Below are positions 52,357 to 63,261 of a DNA stretch of 64,000 nt, piece by piece. Position numbers and translations under genes: made by a program. Source of the DNA: Sphaerolaimus hirsutus (lineage: Eukaryota; Nematoda; Chromadorea; Monhysterida; Sphaerolaimidae); the NCBI GenBank assembly GCA_964036195.1, contig CAXIWS010000855.1:1-64000 (forward strand), in the 5' to 3' direction. Positions within the stretch are counted from its first letter, which is position 1. Each line of letters begins with the position of its first letter. Below the pieces are notes generated by a model. It had not been told where the DNA came from and ran no database searches. It worked only from the letters and a program-made list of their open reading frames with translations.

Positions 52357-52853
52357 CCTGACTAAATATGTGAAATTTGTTATTTTTTATATACGAATGT
52401 CTTCAAATCACTGTGATCACTATCACTCCCCAGTCACGCAGCTGGCAGTTTATTGCATTGGTCTGGTACATTGCACAGCCCGTGGTAGTACTGAAAAAAA
52501 ATACATCTTTTTTATTGGATTGTACTAAACCTGGGGCAAAATTAAATTCTCCCTTTTTTTCTTCGTCAAATTATGACCTATGCCTAACACGCATTACAAA
52601 AAACCCCTGTGAAAAACAGCGTATTTCCTCGAAATACGCCCCTAAAGATAACCCCCTCGAAAAAGTCACAATGACAATACCAATGTGAATGACTTTGATA
52701 ACAATTGTAAAATAACAAGGGATCAGAAAAAAGTGAGTGCCCGCAAAATTCGATTGAACGTTCCATAGCAGTTATCTCTTGATAACACAATTCAGAGTTT
52801 TGAGTTTTTAAAGTTTTGTTTGGGTTAACAGGTTGATAAAAGGATTCCCTTAA
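52357..52853. other. No gene seen; partial MITE end near 52620
   Basis: CGTATTTCCTCGAAATACGCCC at about 52620-52641 is a lone TACCGTATT-type terminus. The rest is AT-rich without recognisable exons. Confidence 0.4.
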
Positions 52854-54050
52854 GCTGCGTTCAGACTGCAAAATGTGCCGACAAATAAAAAAGTGAAAAA
52901 GTTCCATAAATCCGGAATAAAGTTCCATATCTGCGAGAAAAAAACCGTGAAGTATACTCACTAGTTAGGTGCACTCACACAGAGTTGTTAAAATACCGGT
53001 ATTTTTGGAAAGTGTAAGTGTAAGTGTAAATACACTTTCCAAATTTTGAGTATGGATACCAAAAGTGTAAGGTATTTTAAAAATACCTAGGAAAGTGTAA
53101 AAAAAGTGTAAGTGTAAAATTTTTTTTTAGAAAGAGCTATCACTATTGAGCATTAGAAAACACCACCGTTTTCACCTTTAGATCAATTTATTTGTCATTT
53201 TCATGCATTATTTCACGTTTTACTGCCGTTTATGAAACATTTCAGACTGTAACAAATACTGTAGTGGTATGAAGTTCCCTAATAATGGCACTTTTACAGT
53301 GTTGATATTTTACTGATTAAGCAATGCGATACACACTGTTTAAATGCAAGAATGGACATGCAGCAAATGTCAATGCAAAAGCGAGTTGACTTTGTGTCCA
53401 GCTGGTGAATTTCCATTGATCTTGTCCTTTTTACAAAAGTATATTGAAACTGTAGAATACCATGAGTACTGATCAAAGGTTGGAGATCAAAGCCTAGTTT
53501 GTACATTTGCCATATTTTCTACATTCAATGCATAACTGCATGTGTGCACTATGCAGTTATTTTTTGTAGATGACCCTATTTTATGCTTTCTTGAAAGCAT
53601 AGAACAGGACCATCTGAAAGAAAAAAATACACTTTCTGTACCCGGGTATTTTGCTCAGGAAAGTGTAAAAAAAGTGTATGGGTATTTTATGAAAGTGTAA
53701 GTGTAAGTGTAAATATAAATACCCATTTACCCGGGTATTTTGGGTAAGTGTAAATACACTTTCGCAACTCTGCACTCACATGCCAAATTTCAGATAAATC
53801 CGTCTTTTCGTTTCATAGTTATAAGCATTTGAAAAATTTTGCGTTGTCGGTTCGCTTTTTTTGATCAAATTTTTAAAATGCTTATAACTATGGAACGAAA
53901 AGCCCGATTTATCTGAAATTTGGCATGTCTGTACACTGAACTAGTGAGTATACTTCACTGTTTTTTCTCGCAGATATGGTACTTTATTCCGGATTTATGG
54001 AACTTTTTCACTTTTTTATTTGTCGGCACATTTTGCAGTCTGAACGCAGC
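52854..54050. mobile_element. TTAA-flanked foldback element GCTGCGTTCAGACTGC with nested hAT-like insertion
   Basis: After TTAA (52850-52853) the left arm reads GCTGCGTTCAGACTGCAAAA, then AAGTTCCATAAATCCGGAAT. The right arm ends CATTTTGCAGTCTGAACGCAGC followed by TTTA (one change from TTAA). The inner arms are AGATAAATCCGTCTTTTCGT and its partner ACGAAAAGCCCGATTTATCT. TTAA target sites recall piggyBac-type elements. The left arm is interrupted by 52980-53772. Confidence 0.75.
52980..53772. mobile_element. 793-bp hAT-like element CAGAGTTG...CAACTCTG
   Basis: Perfect 8-bp inverted ends and a perfect 8-bp duplication CACTCACA (52972-52979 and 53773-53780). Subterminal AAGTGTAAGTGTAAGTGTAA microrepeats (about 53015-53115) mirror those at 53690-53765. 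No transposase, so non-autonomous. Related to 41172-42011 by its termini. Confidence 0.85.
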
Positions 54051-54932
54051 TTTATAAAACCAACCAACAAGAAGCGAAATTAGTCTTCTGGGGAAAATAA
54101 AATGGGCTGGTGAAGATGGGCTATACATTTCTACATCCCCGCTGGAATGACGTCACATAACCAAACCATATGTCTTGAAAACTTGAAACCTTAATCATTG
54201 AAACTGCTTAGAATATCATTTATTTTTTGTTCAATTGTTACCCACCCTTCTATTGGAGAGGCCGTTCTATTGGAGACGCCCTTCTATTGGAGACCCGCCC
54301 TTATATTAGAAGAAATACAGTATGTGGAAAAGGCGGCCTACTTTTGGTGATTGTCAGCATTGTATAAAAATGATTTGTATACAAATTATAAAAACATTGT
54401 AAATACAAAAATTGTATAAACATTGTACAAAAATTGTATTTTATTTTAATTTTTTTGATGTCATAAAAAAATAAAAATAAACCATTTTGCAATTTTTTTA
54501 CAGAAATGTACAAAAAAATGGGAATGTGTGTAACAGGAAGTTGCGTGGTATTGTTAGCTAGCGGCAAAGTGCAACATTGCCATTCGCACAGTGTGACGAT
54601 GGTGATAACAATAATGACCAACCTGCTTCTAATAAAAATAAATAAGCCAAAACACAAAACAGACGTTAGTAGAACCACCATAGAATGTGCCATCGATGCC
54701 ATATGACTCTGGTTTATCAAATCTAGTCACACGATAAAGCTCACATGCTGTCTGAAAATTTTGCAATCGATACAGTAAGTTTATTAGAATGTAGCAGAGT
54801 TCCAAATCGTGTTTACGTTTACCCGAAATACCCAGGTATTTGGGTATTTATACTTACATTTACATTCACATTTTCCAAAAATACTATTATGGCGGCGGCT
54901 GTCCGGTGCCTGGCGCGAGGGTGGGTCGGGAG
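54051..54932. other. No gene seen; MITE fragments
   Basis: 54240-54322 is the right end of a TTCTATTGGAGG/TATTAGAAGAAATACAGTA MITE. 54350-54720 is AT-rich, with TTGTATACAAAATTGTATAA-like repeats. 54800-54890 carries CCCAGGTATTTGGGTATTTA motifs from the CAGAGTTG family. 54925-54932 is the GTCGGGAG target duplication. Confidence 0.4.
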
Positions 54933-56861
54933 TAGGGTGTCAAAAAAAATTTTCTACGGAAAACGGAAAACGGAAAGGTAAAATTTTTTCACTTTACGGA
55001 AAACGGAAAACGGAAAGGTAAAAAAAAAATTTCTGCCGGAAAACGGAAAACGGAAAGGTAAAAAAATTTCACTCAGCGGAAAACGGAAAACGGAAAGGTA
55101 AAAAAAAATTGTCGGCCGGAAAACAGAAAATGGAAAAATGAAATGCCGGAAAACGGAAAACGGAAAGCAAAATTTTCACGGAAACAGAAAAAATAAAGTG
55201 AAATTAGCATGGTAATAGACAAATTTGCAGAAGGAAAACCTGCATGCAGGTTTGCCTGTTTGGCTTTGATTGTGGTAGCTGTACATTCTGCAACTATGGA
55301 TCATGCCTGTAACTTCACTTGTAGTTCAAGCTTAACTGAACCAACAAAAAATCATCAAAAAGTAGCCATAGTGGCCATAGGAAAGGAAACACAATGACAA
55401 TTTCACAGTCTAGGAGCAGTGGGAATCACTGATGACCCCTATGCAATTGATGACAACATTGCAGAGGAGATGAAAATAAATAGCATAAAATTCAACAACA
55501 ACAACAAACAATACTATATTGACTGGCCTATAAACAGAGTATCAGTGACCTGCCCACGGGAAAAGCAGAAGCCTTGGTACGGTTTAAATCACTGATAAGA
55601 AGATTCAACAAAGATCCAAACTTATTTGAACAATACCGGAAAGTTTTGGACGGCCAACTAGAAAATGGAATAATTGAGATCTGTGACAACAAAACAGACA
55701 GCAAGGGGATTCATTACCTGCCACACCAGCCAGTAATCACGCCGGGCAAATCAATATCATGCAGAATTGTGTACGATGGGTCGGCAGGTAAGCCCAGTTT
55801 CAACGAGTGCCTTTTAGAGGACCAATTACAACACCATTAGCACTGGGCCTACTCCTGAGGTTCAGGGCAGGCAATCTAGCATTAATTGCCGATATTGAAA
55901 AGGCATTTTTGCAAATAGGATTGCATGACCAAGCTAGAGACTACACACAATTTTTCTGGCTGAAAGATGCCTCAAAACCAGTAACTGAAAATAACTTAAT
56001 AGTACTTTGTCTTAAACACGTACTGTTTGGAATTGTCTGCAGCCCAGCAATTTTGGGAGCAGTCATAAAATACCATTTTAATGTGACAATAAACAACATG
56101 AATGAATATGAAGAAAATGAAGGGGAACGAAACCAGTTGGCGATGATAATGAACAACATTTACGTCGATAACTTCATCATGAGTGTCACGAATGAAGTTG
56201 AAGCTTTAGAACTATATTACAAAGTCAAAGCTTTATTTAACCAATGTTCTATGAACATGAGGTAATGGCTGTCAAACTCCAGATCAGTCATGAATGAAAT
56301 AGCAGAAAACGACAGGAGTCCAAAGGTGAATAAAATTGTGGCAGTAATGGGCATGAAAAAAATCACCGAATGGACATGCTGGCAATATCAACACCAAAAT
56401 TGCAAATTGACAGCATCACAACACCAACCAGACAAAACTTGAATAAATTATTGGTGTCAGCATATGACTCAATTGGGTTCACAGCACCTGTTTCACTGAC
56501 CCTGAAATCCCAGTTGTCAATGCTGCTCCAAGAGACAAAAACAACACAATGGGATGAGCCAATTGAAGATAAATACAGATTGGAAAAACAATGGAAAAGA
56601 GCCAGAAAACTGAAAATCGAGCCAGAAAATGGAAAAATGGCCTGGTAAAACGGAAACGGAAAGGTAAAAATTTTTCAGCCGGAAAACGGAAAAATGGGCC
56701 GGAAAAACGGAAACGGAAAGGTAAAAAATTTTCAGCTGCCGGAAAACGGAAAACCGAAAGGTAAAATCTTTTCGGCTGCCGGAAAACGGAAAACGGAAAG
56801 GTAAAAAATTATCCTGCGGAAAGGCGGAAACGGAAAACGGAAACGGAAATTTGACACCCTA
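54933..56861. mobile_element. hAT-like element TAGGGTGTCAAA carrying a captured BEL pol fragment
   Basis: Ends TAGGGTGTCAAA and TTTGACACCCTA are perfect 12-bp inverted repeats, flanked by the perfect 8-bp duplication GTCGGGAG (54925-54932 and 56862-56869). Both subterminal regions are tandem CGGAAAACGGAAAACGGAAA units (about 54955-55200 and 56645-56850) in direct orientation. Between them lies 55409-56636, a decayed BEL/Pao pol piece. Family fragments without cargo are at 1417-1552 and 62269-62670. Confidence 0.85.
55409..56636 (+). pseudogene. Decayed BEL/Pao pol fragment (RT to start of RNase H linker)
   Basis: Reading in shifting frames one sees SLGAVGITDDPYAIDDN, then a Pao RT start (VRFKSLIRRFNKDPNLFEQY, LENGIIEI, HYLPHQPVITP, IVYDGSAGKPSFNECL), then after a frame change near 55810 RGPITTP, LALIADIEKAFLQIGLHDQA, FGIVCSPAILGAVIKYHFN and IYVDNFIMSV, and after further breaks SYDSIGFTAPVSLTLKSQLS. 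It is clearly homologous to, but well diverged from, the intact BEL at 19.8-26.2 kb, so it came from another lineage. Stops and frameshifts make it non-functional. It shares the YVDN variant. Confidence 0.85.
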
Positions 56862-56869
56862 GTCGGGAG

Positions 56870-57265
56870 GGATTTTATTCCCGAAAATAAAAATAAAAAT
56901 CGGACATACGTCTTATGCAAACTTGGCAGCTGGCCAAAAATTTCGAAATCACCATAAAAAAGGGTATATAACCATGTATAACGATAAAAACAGCAACTAC
57001 GTAGGTCAAAGTTTCCAAAATGGGTCGAATTTGAGCGGTTTTTGGCAAAAAAAGTGCAGGCGGGCGTGAGCGGGCATGCCTGCCCAATCGAATCTCGGTT
57101 CGCCAGACACGCCCATCATGTCCTCCCTTTTCGGGCGTGTCTGCCCAATCAAATCTGGGCCTGGACACATAACTATCCAACATGTTTTTATAAATACGTA
57201 TAAATTTATGCCGCATTCAATAACAAATTGTAAATTTACCCTGCTCAACTATTTTATTATTTGAC
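56870..57265. other. No gene seen
   Basis: Contains direct repeats of CGGGCGTGTCTGCCCAATC and CGGGCATGCCTGCCCAATC (about 57071-57150). Overlapping antisense ORFs have no domain. Confidence 0.35.
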
Positions 57266-57696
57266 TACTGTATTTCCTTGAAATACCCCCCCTCGATATA
57301 CCCCCCTCTCGAAATACCCCGTCAAAAAGGAAACTATGAATTTATAAATCCCCCCTCGAAATCCCTTCCAATTTACTGTATAGAGAACGTAATGCGGTTT
57401 GTGATCCGGGAAACGCAGAACACATGTTAAAAACAATGACTGTGTTCTGTTAGAACAGGGTTTATAGCATCTACATACATATAGGTATAAGTTTATAGAG
57501 TCTTATAAATGGCGGTCTTTGTTGCATTCTTCGATGTCTGTGTTCATTACAAGCGACAATTTTGTATTGGGATTTCGAAAAAAAATTCTGGCAAAAAAAT
57601 AACCCGCCTCGAAATACCCCCCCTCTCGTTTAACCCCCCTCAAAATTCCCACTGAAAAAATAAACCCCCCAGGGGGTAATTCGAGGAAATACGGTA
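57266..57696. mobile_element. TACCGTATT-type MITE (CGAAATACCCCC subfamily)
   Basis: TACTGTATTTCCTTGAAATA to AATTCGAGGAAATACGGTA, TA borders, core CTGTTAGAACAGGGTTTATA as in the other full-length copies. Confidence 0.8.
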
Positions 57697-57717
57697 TTCT
57701 TTGTTATCCAATTTATA

Positions 57718-58153
57718 TACCGTATTACCTCTAACATAAGGTATAATTTATATTGATTTCGTCAGCTTTTTTCAGCGTTTTGATATACCTTATATTACAG
57801 GTATACCTTATATTGTTTTCACCAGATTTTGCAAACACATTACCAACAGTGAACAACAATGCAATTCATTTTTTCAAACTGTAATGTAACAAAAGGGTGA
57901 ATACAAGTCATAAATACAAGTTGTATGTACGAACTTGTCTTGGTGTTCTTCTGCACCAGTTTTCCGCCGTGTTTGGCAATCATTTTTATGATTGTATGCG
58001 TTTTGGCCAGCTGTGTCTTATATTAGAGGTGTACATTATATTGGAGGGAGGCATTTTATTTATTTGGTCATGTTCAAAAAAGCCAAAAGGCATACCTTAT
58101 ATAAGAGGGTACCTTATATTGGAGGTATACCTTATATTGGAAGTAATATGGTA
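57718..58153. mobile_element. TACCGTATT-type MITE (ATAAGGTATACC subfamily)
   Basis: TACCGTATTACCTCTAACAT at the left and TATTGGAAGTAATATGGTA at the right. ACCTTATATTGGAGGTATAC-like units repeat near both ends (57780-57820 and 58090-58145). Same termini logic as the other subfamilies but a different internal motif. The ORFs here are repeat translation. Confidence 0.7.
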
Positions 58154-58212
58154 TTTAAATTTGTAGCTGCAATGCAAACTGGCAGAAATAGATACAGCAT
58201 TGCATATATGGT

Positions 58213-58364
58213 GGCAGTCCCAAGCCCTGTAAAAGTGTAAAGTAAAGTGTCAAATGTGAAGTCAAATGCAAAGTTCAGTCATAAAATATTTTCTTTTTTT
58301 GTTTTGATTGGCTCTTTACTTTGCATTTGACTTCACATTTTACATTTTACAGGGCTTGGTACTG
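58213..58364. mobile_element. Palindromic MITE GGCAGTCCCAAGCCCTGTAA
   Basis: Left GGCAGTCCCAAGCCCTGTAA, right TTTTACAGGGCTTGGTACTG; about 152 bases. Sister of 52197-52356. Confidence 0.8.
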
Positions 58365-58665
58365 ACCTGATGTACATCATTCCAGACTGTGGCATTCCGA
58401 GGGGGGGAGTGTTTTGTTTGTTTTTGTTTGTTTTTGTTTTTTTTGGGGGGGGGGGGTATTTTGAGGGGGTATTTCAAAAAATAGTGTATATCTTGACGAA
58501 AAAATCTACATATCAAAATATGTAGATTTACATATCAAAAATAATCTACATATCAAAACATCATTTACATATCAAAAAATAGTGTATTGACATATCAAAG
58601 TAAATGAACCCACGCAATTTCCAAATCGACAAAATCAAAGTAGTGTGATTTAGAAAGAAACTCAC
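58365..58665. other. Poly-G/T patch and ATCAAAA repeats, no gene
   Basis: Poly-G at about 58445-58457, then several TCTACATATCAAAA units (58500-58600), then the donor-side intron of the PAN-like exon. Confidence 0.5.
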
Positions 58666-58856
58666 GCGATCACCATAATCCTGAAATGTAACTGATTTGC
58701 AATTAATGTTTGCCTCACACCTCTTAAAGCACGATTCCTTGTCCTGGGGATTGTTCGCATTGTATGCATTTCCATACATGTCCCACTCATCGTCCTGATA
58801 AATTTCCCACATCCGACCATTTTCGGCTTTGCAGAAATAGCATGAAAAATCACAAT
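58666..58856 (-). CDS. Single PAN/apple-like exon
   Basis: On the minus strand the frame reads CDFSCYFCKAENGRMWEIYQ, then DDEWDMYGNAYNANNPQDK, then ESCFKRCEANINCKSVTFQD-YGDR, and meets a GTGAGT donor at 58665. An AG at about 58857 is the probable acceptor, and an in-frame TGA lies just above it. C-F-x-x-C-x3-x-x-C-x-S-V-x-F-x-D-Y is the usual PAN/apple core, so a secreted or extracellular adhesion domain is likely. Neighbouring exons were not found and the family call is tentative. Flanks are transposon debris. Confidence 0.45.
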
Positions 58857-59088
58857 GTACTCAACCAAAATTGTTCAACACAGTTTTTAATTTGAACTTT
58901 TTAAAACATAAATGTATAGGTACATAAAGTTTTTTTTTGCTCACGCATGAGTCAATAAAACGTAAAGTATTTTTTACTTTTACACTGTGTAAAATGTGAG
59001 TAAACGTAAAATCCAGTATTTTTACTCAGAGAAAAGATTAAAGCAAGTATTTTTGATTTTGTACCCAGGAAAACATAAAAGAGAGTAA
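58857..59088. other. CAGAGTTG-family interior debris (AAACGTAAAGTA)
   Basis: AAACGTAAAGTATTTTTTAC and GAGTAAACGTAAAATCCAG motifs with no visible termini. Confidence 0.4.
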
Positions 59089-59733
59089 ATGAAGGGTGTG
59101 CTTCTAAAAGTACCGATCTACAAATTTTTCAAATGCGCTTCAAAAATATATATAATATGTGGGGGGTGCGAAATTCAATTTTGAGATATGGGGGGTCGAA
59201 AAAAGCAAAAAAATCGCAAAATACAGTTTTTGAAATTTTAAAAGTACCGATCTACAAGCTTTTTCAGCTTTTGTGTCTTTAAAAGTACCGATCTACACAC
59301 TCTTTTCAAAATTGTTCTTTTAAATGTACTGATCTGCACATTATTTTTTGTGCTTCTAAAAGTACCAATGTCAGATCGGCATCCGGTTGCGCAAAAACTC
59401 ATTTTGTGCTTTTTTATTATGGGTAAAAGTACCGATCTACAGCTTTCTGATTTTGTGCTTTCAAAAATACCGATCTACACGCTATTACCAATTTTTTCCT
59501 TTAAAATGTACTGTACTACAAAAATACAATTCCCTAAATTTTATATAGCTAGTGTTATGTGTATAATCAATGATTATAAACATGCATGTGGATACCCAAC
59601 GATATGGCCGAAATACCCTTACCCAAAATTCCCATACCCAATACCATGTATGGGTATTGCATGCTCCAAACTTTCAATCGCGATTATCTCAAAATAGATT
59701 TTTTGTAGATCGGTACTTTTAGAAGCACACCCT
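59089..59733. mobile_element. Foldback element GAAGGGTGTGCTTCTAAAAG
   Basis: GAAGGGTGTGCTTCTAAAAG then TACCGATCTACAAA at the left are matched by TTTGTAGATCGGTA then CTTTTAGAAGCACACCCTTC at the right. The middle has at least six further AAAAGTACCGATCTACA copies, so a 20-base unit is reiterated between the arms. No gene. Confidence 0.8.
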
Positions 59734-59956
59734 TCAAATGTAAAAGTGAGAGTCGTCGCTTTTACCACCTGTCACAACTTGAATTTCGACCATTTCATCA
59801 ACAATGATTTCCAATGCCAATTTTGCAGCCGTTTCAATTCGTTTGAACGCTGTTGCTTTTTATGGACCCCATATGTTCATTTGAAATACGTTTTCTGTAC
59901 TCACGCACTACATGACCGTGCAGAATAGTTGAGACTTTTCACACATAGAGAAACAG
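59734..59956. other. No gene seen
   Basis: A 60-codon frame at 59746 has no domain. GAAATACGTTTTCTGTACTCAC is CAGAGTTG-family debris. Confidence 0.3.
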
Positions 59957-59960
59957 TTAA

Positions 59961-60412
59961 GCGGCGTTTACACTGACACGTGTGACGACAAAAACTTTTT
60001 GGGCTTTCAACTTTCTTTATGTCACGAAAATTGAATAATTGTTGTGTCAGACACCTAGATCTCGATCACTCTTTTTGCCTAGGACAAACATAAATTTTTA
60101 TATATGACGATATCATACTCAATAAAACGAAACAAAATTTTTGTCGTCACAGGTTGTCGGTTCGAGTTGTTCCCGGGAGCCTCGTTAACGAGGCTTCCGG
60201 GAACAACTCGAACCGACAACTTGTGACGACAAATTTTCTTGTTTGTTTTATTGTGTATGATCACGTCATATATAAAAAATTATGTTTGTCCTAGGCAAAA
60301 AGAGTGATCGAGATCTAGGTATCTGACACAACAAATATTCAATTTTCGTCACATAACGAAAGTTGAAAGCCCAAAAAAATTTTGTCGTCACACGTGTCAG
60401 TGTAAACGCAGC
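59961..60412. mobile_element. 452-bp near-perfect palindrome with TTAA borders
   Basis: TTAA (59957-59960 and 60413-60416) flanks GCGGCGTTTACACTGACACG on the left and CGTGTCAGTGTAAACGCAGC on the right. Complementarity runs to the exact centre near 60186 (GCCTCGTTAACGAGGC), with almost no loop. Few mismatches. Related by terminus to 52854-54050. Probably a piggyBac-like MITE by target site only. Confidence 0.85.
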
Positions 60413-60416
60413 TTAA

Positions 60417-61509
60417 GCTGGGGGTCCACCGCACTTTTTTGCTTCCCAATTTCTTGTCCCTTGCCCAATTTTGATGCTGTTTGAGTATGTTGGGGTGTGA
60501 TGCTGGGGCTACTATGAAATTTTTTTGTTTGCTCAAATAATCCCCCAGGCCCAAGATAAGAAGGGTCTATAAAAAGATGGTCAATAAATATACAAAAAAT
60601 GGGCAATCTGCATGAGTGTCTTTGAAGCTTAATAACTCGTCCATTTCTGGGCTGATTTTGATCATTCAACACTTAAAATGATCGGCAAAACCTGCAGATT
60701 CTATTTTTGGTGTCGGTTTAGAGATGTATAAATTCTGTATGTCGATTTGACCCAGTTTTTGAACATGGAAAAAAATTTTTTTTTAAAGTATATGATAACA
60801 GTATCATATCCAAATGTTTTGCATATCGACCATTTCAAGATTCTGGCAACATTAATCACACAGCACAAAAAGTCTCAACTATTCTGCATAGTAGTGTATA
60901 TCAAAAAGTATGCGTGAAGGTGAGTACCAGTATTTTTCTAGTGGAAACATAAAAGTACCAAATTTTTTGAATGTACATATTATGCAAATGTAAACTGTTT
61001 ATTTTTTACCCACCCCTGACTACAGAAAATGTTTAGTAAATTTTTTGACTCATGAGTAAATGTGAGTAAACATACTTTTCCCCTGGAAAACATAAATGTG
61101 AGTATTTTTGAGAAATTTTACCCCAATTTTCAGACTCACCTATTTTACATCTATCATTGCTTACAGTAAAGTTTTTTATTCCACTCACAGCTGAGTTCAG
61201 AAAACGTAAAGTATTTTTATTTTACTTTTACACTGTGTAAAACATGCGTAAAATACTTTTTTCCAGAGAAAATGTAAAAACGAGTGTTTTTTCCAGGGAA
61301 AACATATCATTTGAGGATATACAACAATATCATGTTATCATGTTTAACATATGATGTTCAAATTTATCAATATTGAAGTGTGTGCTTAACATACTAAATG
61401 GGGTACATTTATACTGCCATGCCAAATTTTAGCACTTTTCATTTGAGTTGATGTCTTGCTCTGATGTCAGCATATTAAAGCCATTTGCCTGCGTGTGCCA
61501 CACTCTATC
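60417..61509. other. No gene seen; CAGAGTTG-family debris
   Basis: 60890-61300 carries repeated GTAAAGTATTTTTATTTTAC/AAACATAAATGTGAGTAT microunits. ORFs at 60339-60672 (minus) lack domains. Confidence 0.4.
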
Positions 61510-61937
61510 TACCGTATTACCTCGAAATACCCCCAGGGGGTTTATTATTTCGCCAGCAAAATTTTAGGGGGGGATAATTCGAGGGGGGGGTTTATTCGAG
61601 GGGGGGTCTATTATTTCGCCAGAAAATTTCTGAAATCCCCCATACTCACACGTAGAAAAAACAAGCAATTACATGGATGTATACGTGTTTATAAGCATTT
61701 AAAACTGTATATACACAGTAACCCTACCCTAACGTCACTTTATCATCAGTTTTTAGGTGTGTTCTGCCTTGTACAGATCACAAACTGCGGTATTTGTCAT
61801 GTACGTTCACAATACACTCAATTTTAGGGGGGGTATTTCGAGGGGCGGGTTTATTATTTCCTCAGCCGAAATTTAGGGGGGGTATTTCGAGGGGGGGGTT
61901 AATTCAAGGGGGGGGGATAATTCGAGGTAATACGGTA
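61510..61937. mobile_element. TACCGTATT-type MITE (CGAAATACCCCC subfamily)
   Basis: TACCGTATTACCTCGAAATA to GATAATTCGAGGTAATACGGTA, with TA borders. The inner arms carry GGTTTATTATTTCGCCAGCA variants and GGGGGGGTATTTCGAGGG units. Confidence 0.8.
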
Positions 61938-62268
61938 TATGTCCTATGTTCAAGGCATAGATGGGAAAAATTGCCAAAAATAGCTGAAAATAGGCACATA
62001 ACCCATGAACTAGTGTTTTTGAAGGTTAAAATTGTATGAAAGTTATGAAAATGAAATTGAGATTTTTTTGAGCTAAGAGTTATTTTTTCAGTAATTTAAT
62101 TATATTTTCTGAAGACCTAGAGTGATTTATATATATTTATATTTTTCCAAACTTGGAATAATATATTCATATATATTTTCCAAAAAATAAGTGCTTTTTT
62201 CGAATGCTAATTACAATTAGTGGAGCCAGGCACAGGCAATTCATATTCAAACATATATTTACCGTGTG
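61938..62268. repeat. Fragment related to the TTAGCATTC element
   Basis: 62041-62215 matches 50400-50581 (GAGCTAAGAGTTATTTTTTC, GAGTGATTTATATATATTTA, GAATGCTAATTACAAT). Only the right end is present. Confidence 0.55.
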
Positions 62269-62670
62269 GGTGTCAAAACAACTTTTTGACATAAAACAGA
62301 ACCAGAAACAGGAAAAAATTTGCACTTGCCAGAAAATGGAAACGGAAATGGTAAAATTTTGCACTAACTGGAAAACGGAAAACAAAAAAAATGAAATGCC
62401 AGAAAACAACATGAAAGTAAAATTTGCACGTAAATGCAATAAGATGCGGAAATTTTGCTGGAAACAAACAGTAATTGCACCTGAAATGAACACAATTTGC
62501 ATATTTTTTGTGAGAAATCGGAAAAATCAGCAGAATATTTGCTGGACAAAGAATTTTTTGTATAATTGAAAAGCCTGCACGCAGTTGTTACTGGAAAACG
62601 GAAGCAGAATAAAATTTGCTTGCAGAAAATAGAAATGGAAAACGGAAAACAGAAAGTTGATAGCAACTAC
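62269..62670. repeat. GGGTGTCAAAA/GGAAAACGG hAT-like family fragment
   Basis: Begins GTGGGTGTCAAAACAACTTT and contains GGAAACGGAAATGG, GGAAAACGGAAAACA units. The right terminus (about GTTGATAGCAACTACC) is degenerate. No cargo ORF. Confidence 0.55.
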
Positions 62671-63261
62671 CTATTATGAATACCAGCGTATTTTTCTCAA
62701 AACAACAATTCTATGGAGAAGTTATAGCTAGCTATATATGGCAAATATAGAAAAAAGCTATTTCTGCACAGAAGAAAGACCGTGGATGGGAAATTTACTG
62801 ACATAGATATACTGGTGTGGAAGCATAAAATAGGATTTATTTAAAAAATTAAAAATTATTCTTGTGAAGTTTCTTACTATGACACTGGCACATAAATATG
62901 CAAACACCTTCCGGGTCAGGTCCGGCACCCTATCTTTTATTTCACTTGTGAGATCCTATCTCCAGTTCTAGGGCGCGCCAGAAGCTGAAACTTGGGGGGA
63001 AATATTGACGCAACACCCCATCTACTGCGCATTTATTGGGGGAGATTGTGGCAACCCCTTACAGGGTGGGTCCACTAAGTGGGAAATTTTTATTGGCTTT
63101 TTTGGTGTCCTACACAGCACACAGGTCCGGCACCCAGTGATTTGTGAGCTGTGGGAGGGGTATCAAACTAAATTTTTTTGGGATGTGTTACCAACACCCC
63201 TCCCCTACTATACACTATTCAATAATGTGAGATTAACTAAAATTCGAAAGAATCATTTTAT
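62671..63261. other. No gene seen
   Basis: GGTCCGGCACCC occurs twice (about 62919 and 63124), in a stretch with no credible exon. The ORF at 63005 has no domain. Confidence 0.35.

Noticed and set aside
54350-54706. ORFs on both strands with hydrophobic stretches
   Set aside because: AT-rich repetitive DNA, mutually overlapping, no recognisable domain.
60150-60200. tRNA-like GGTTCGA box in GTCGGTTCGAGTTG
   Set aside because: It lies on the arm of a 452-bp palindrome and no cloverleaf can be drawn around it.
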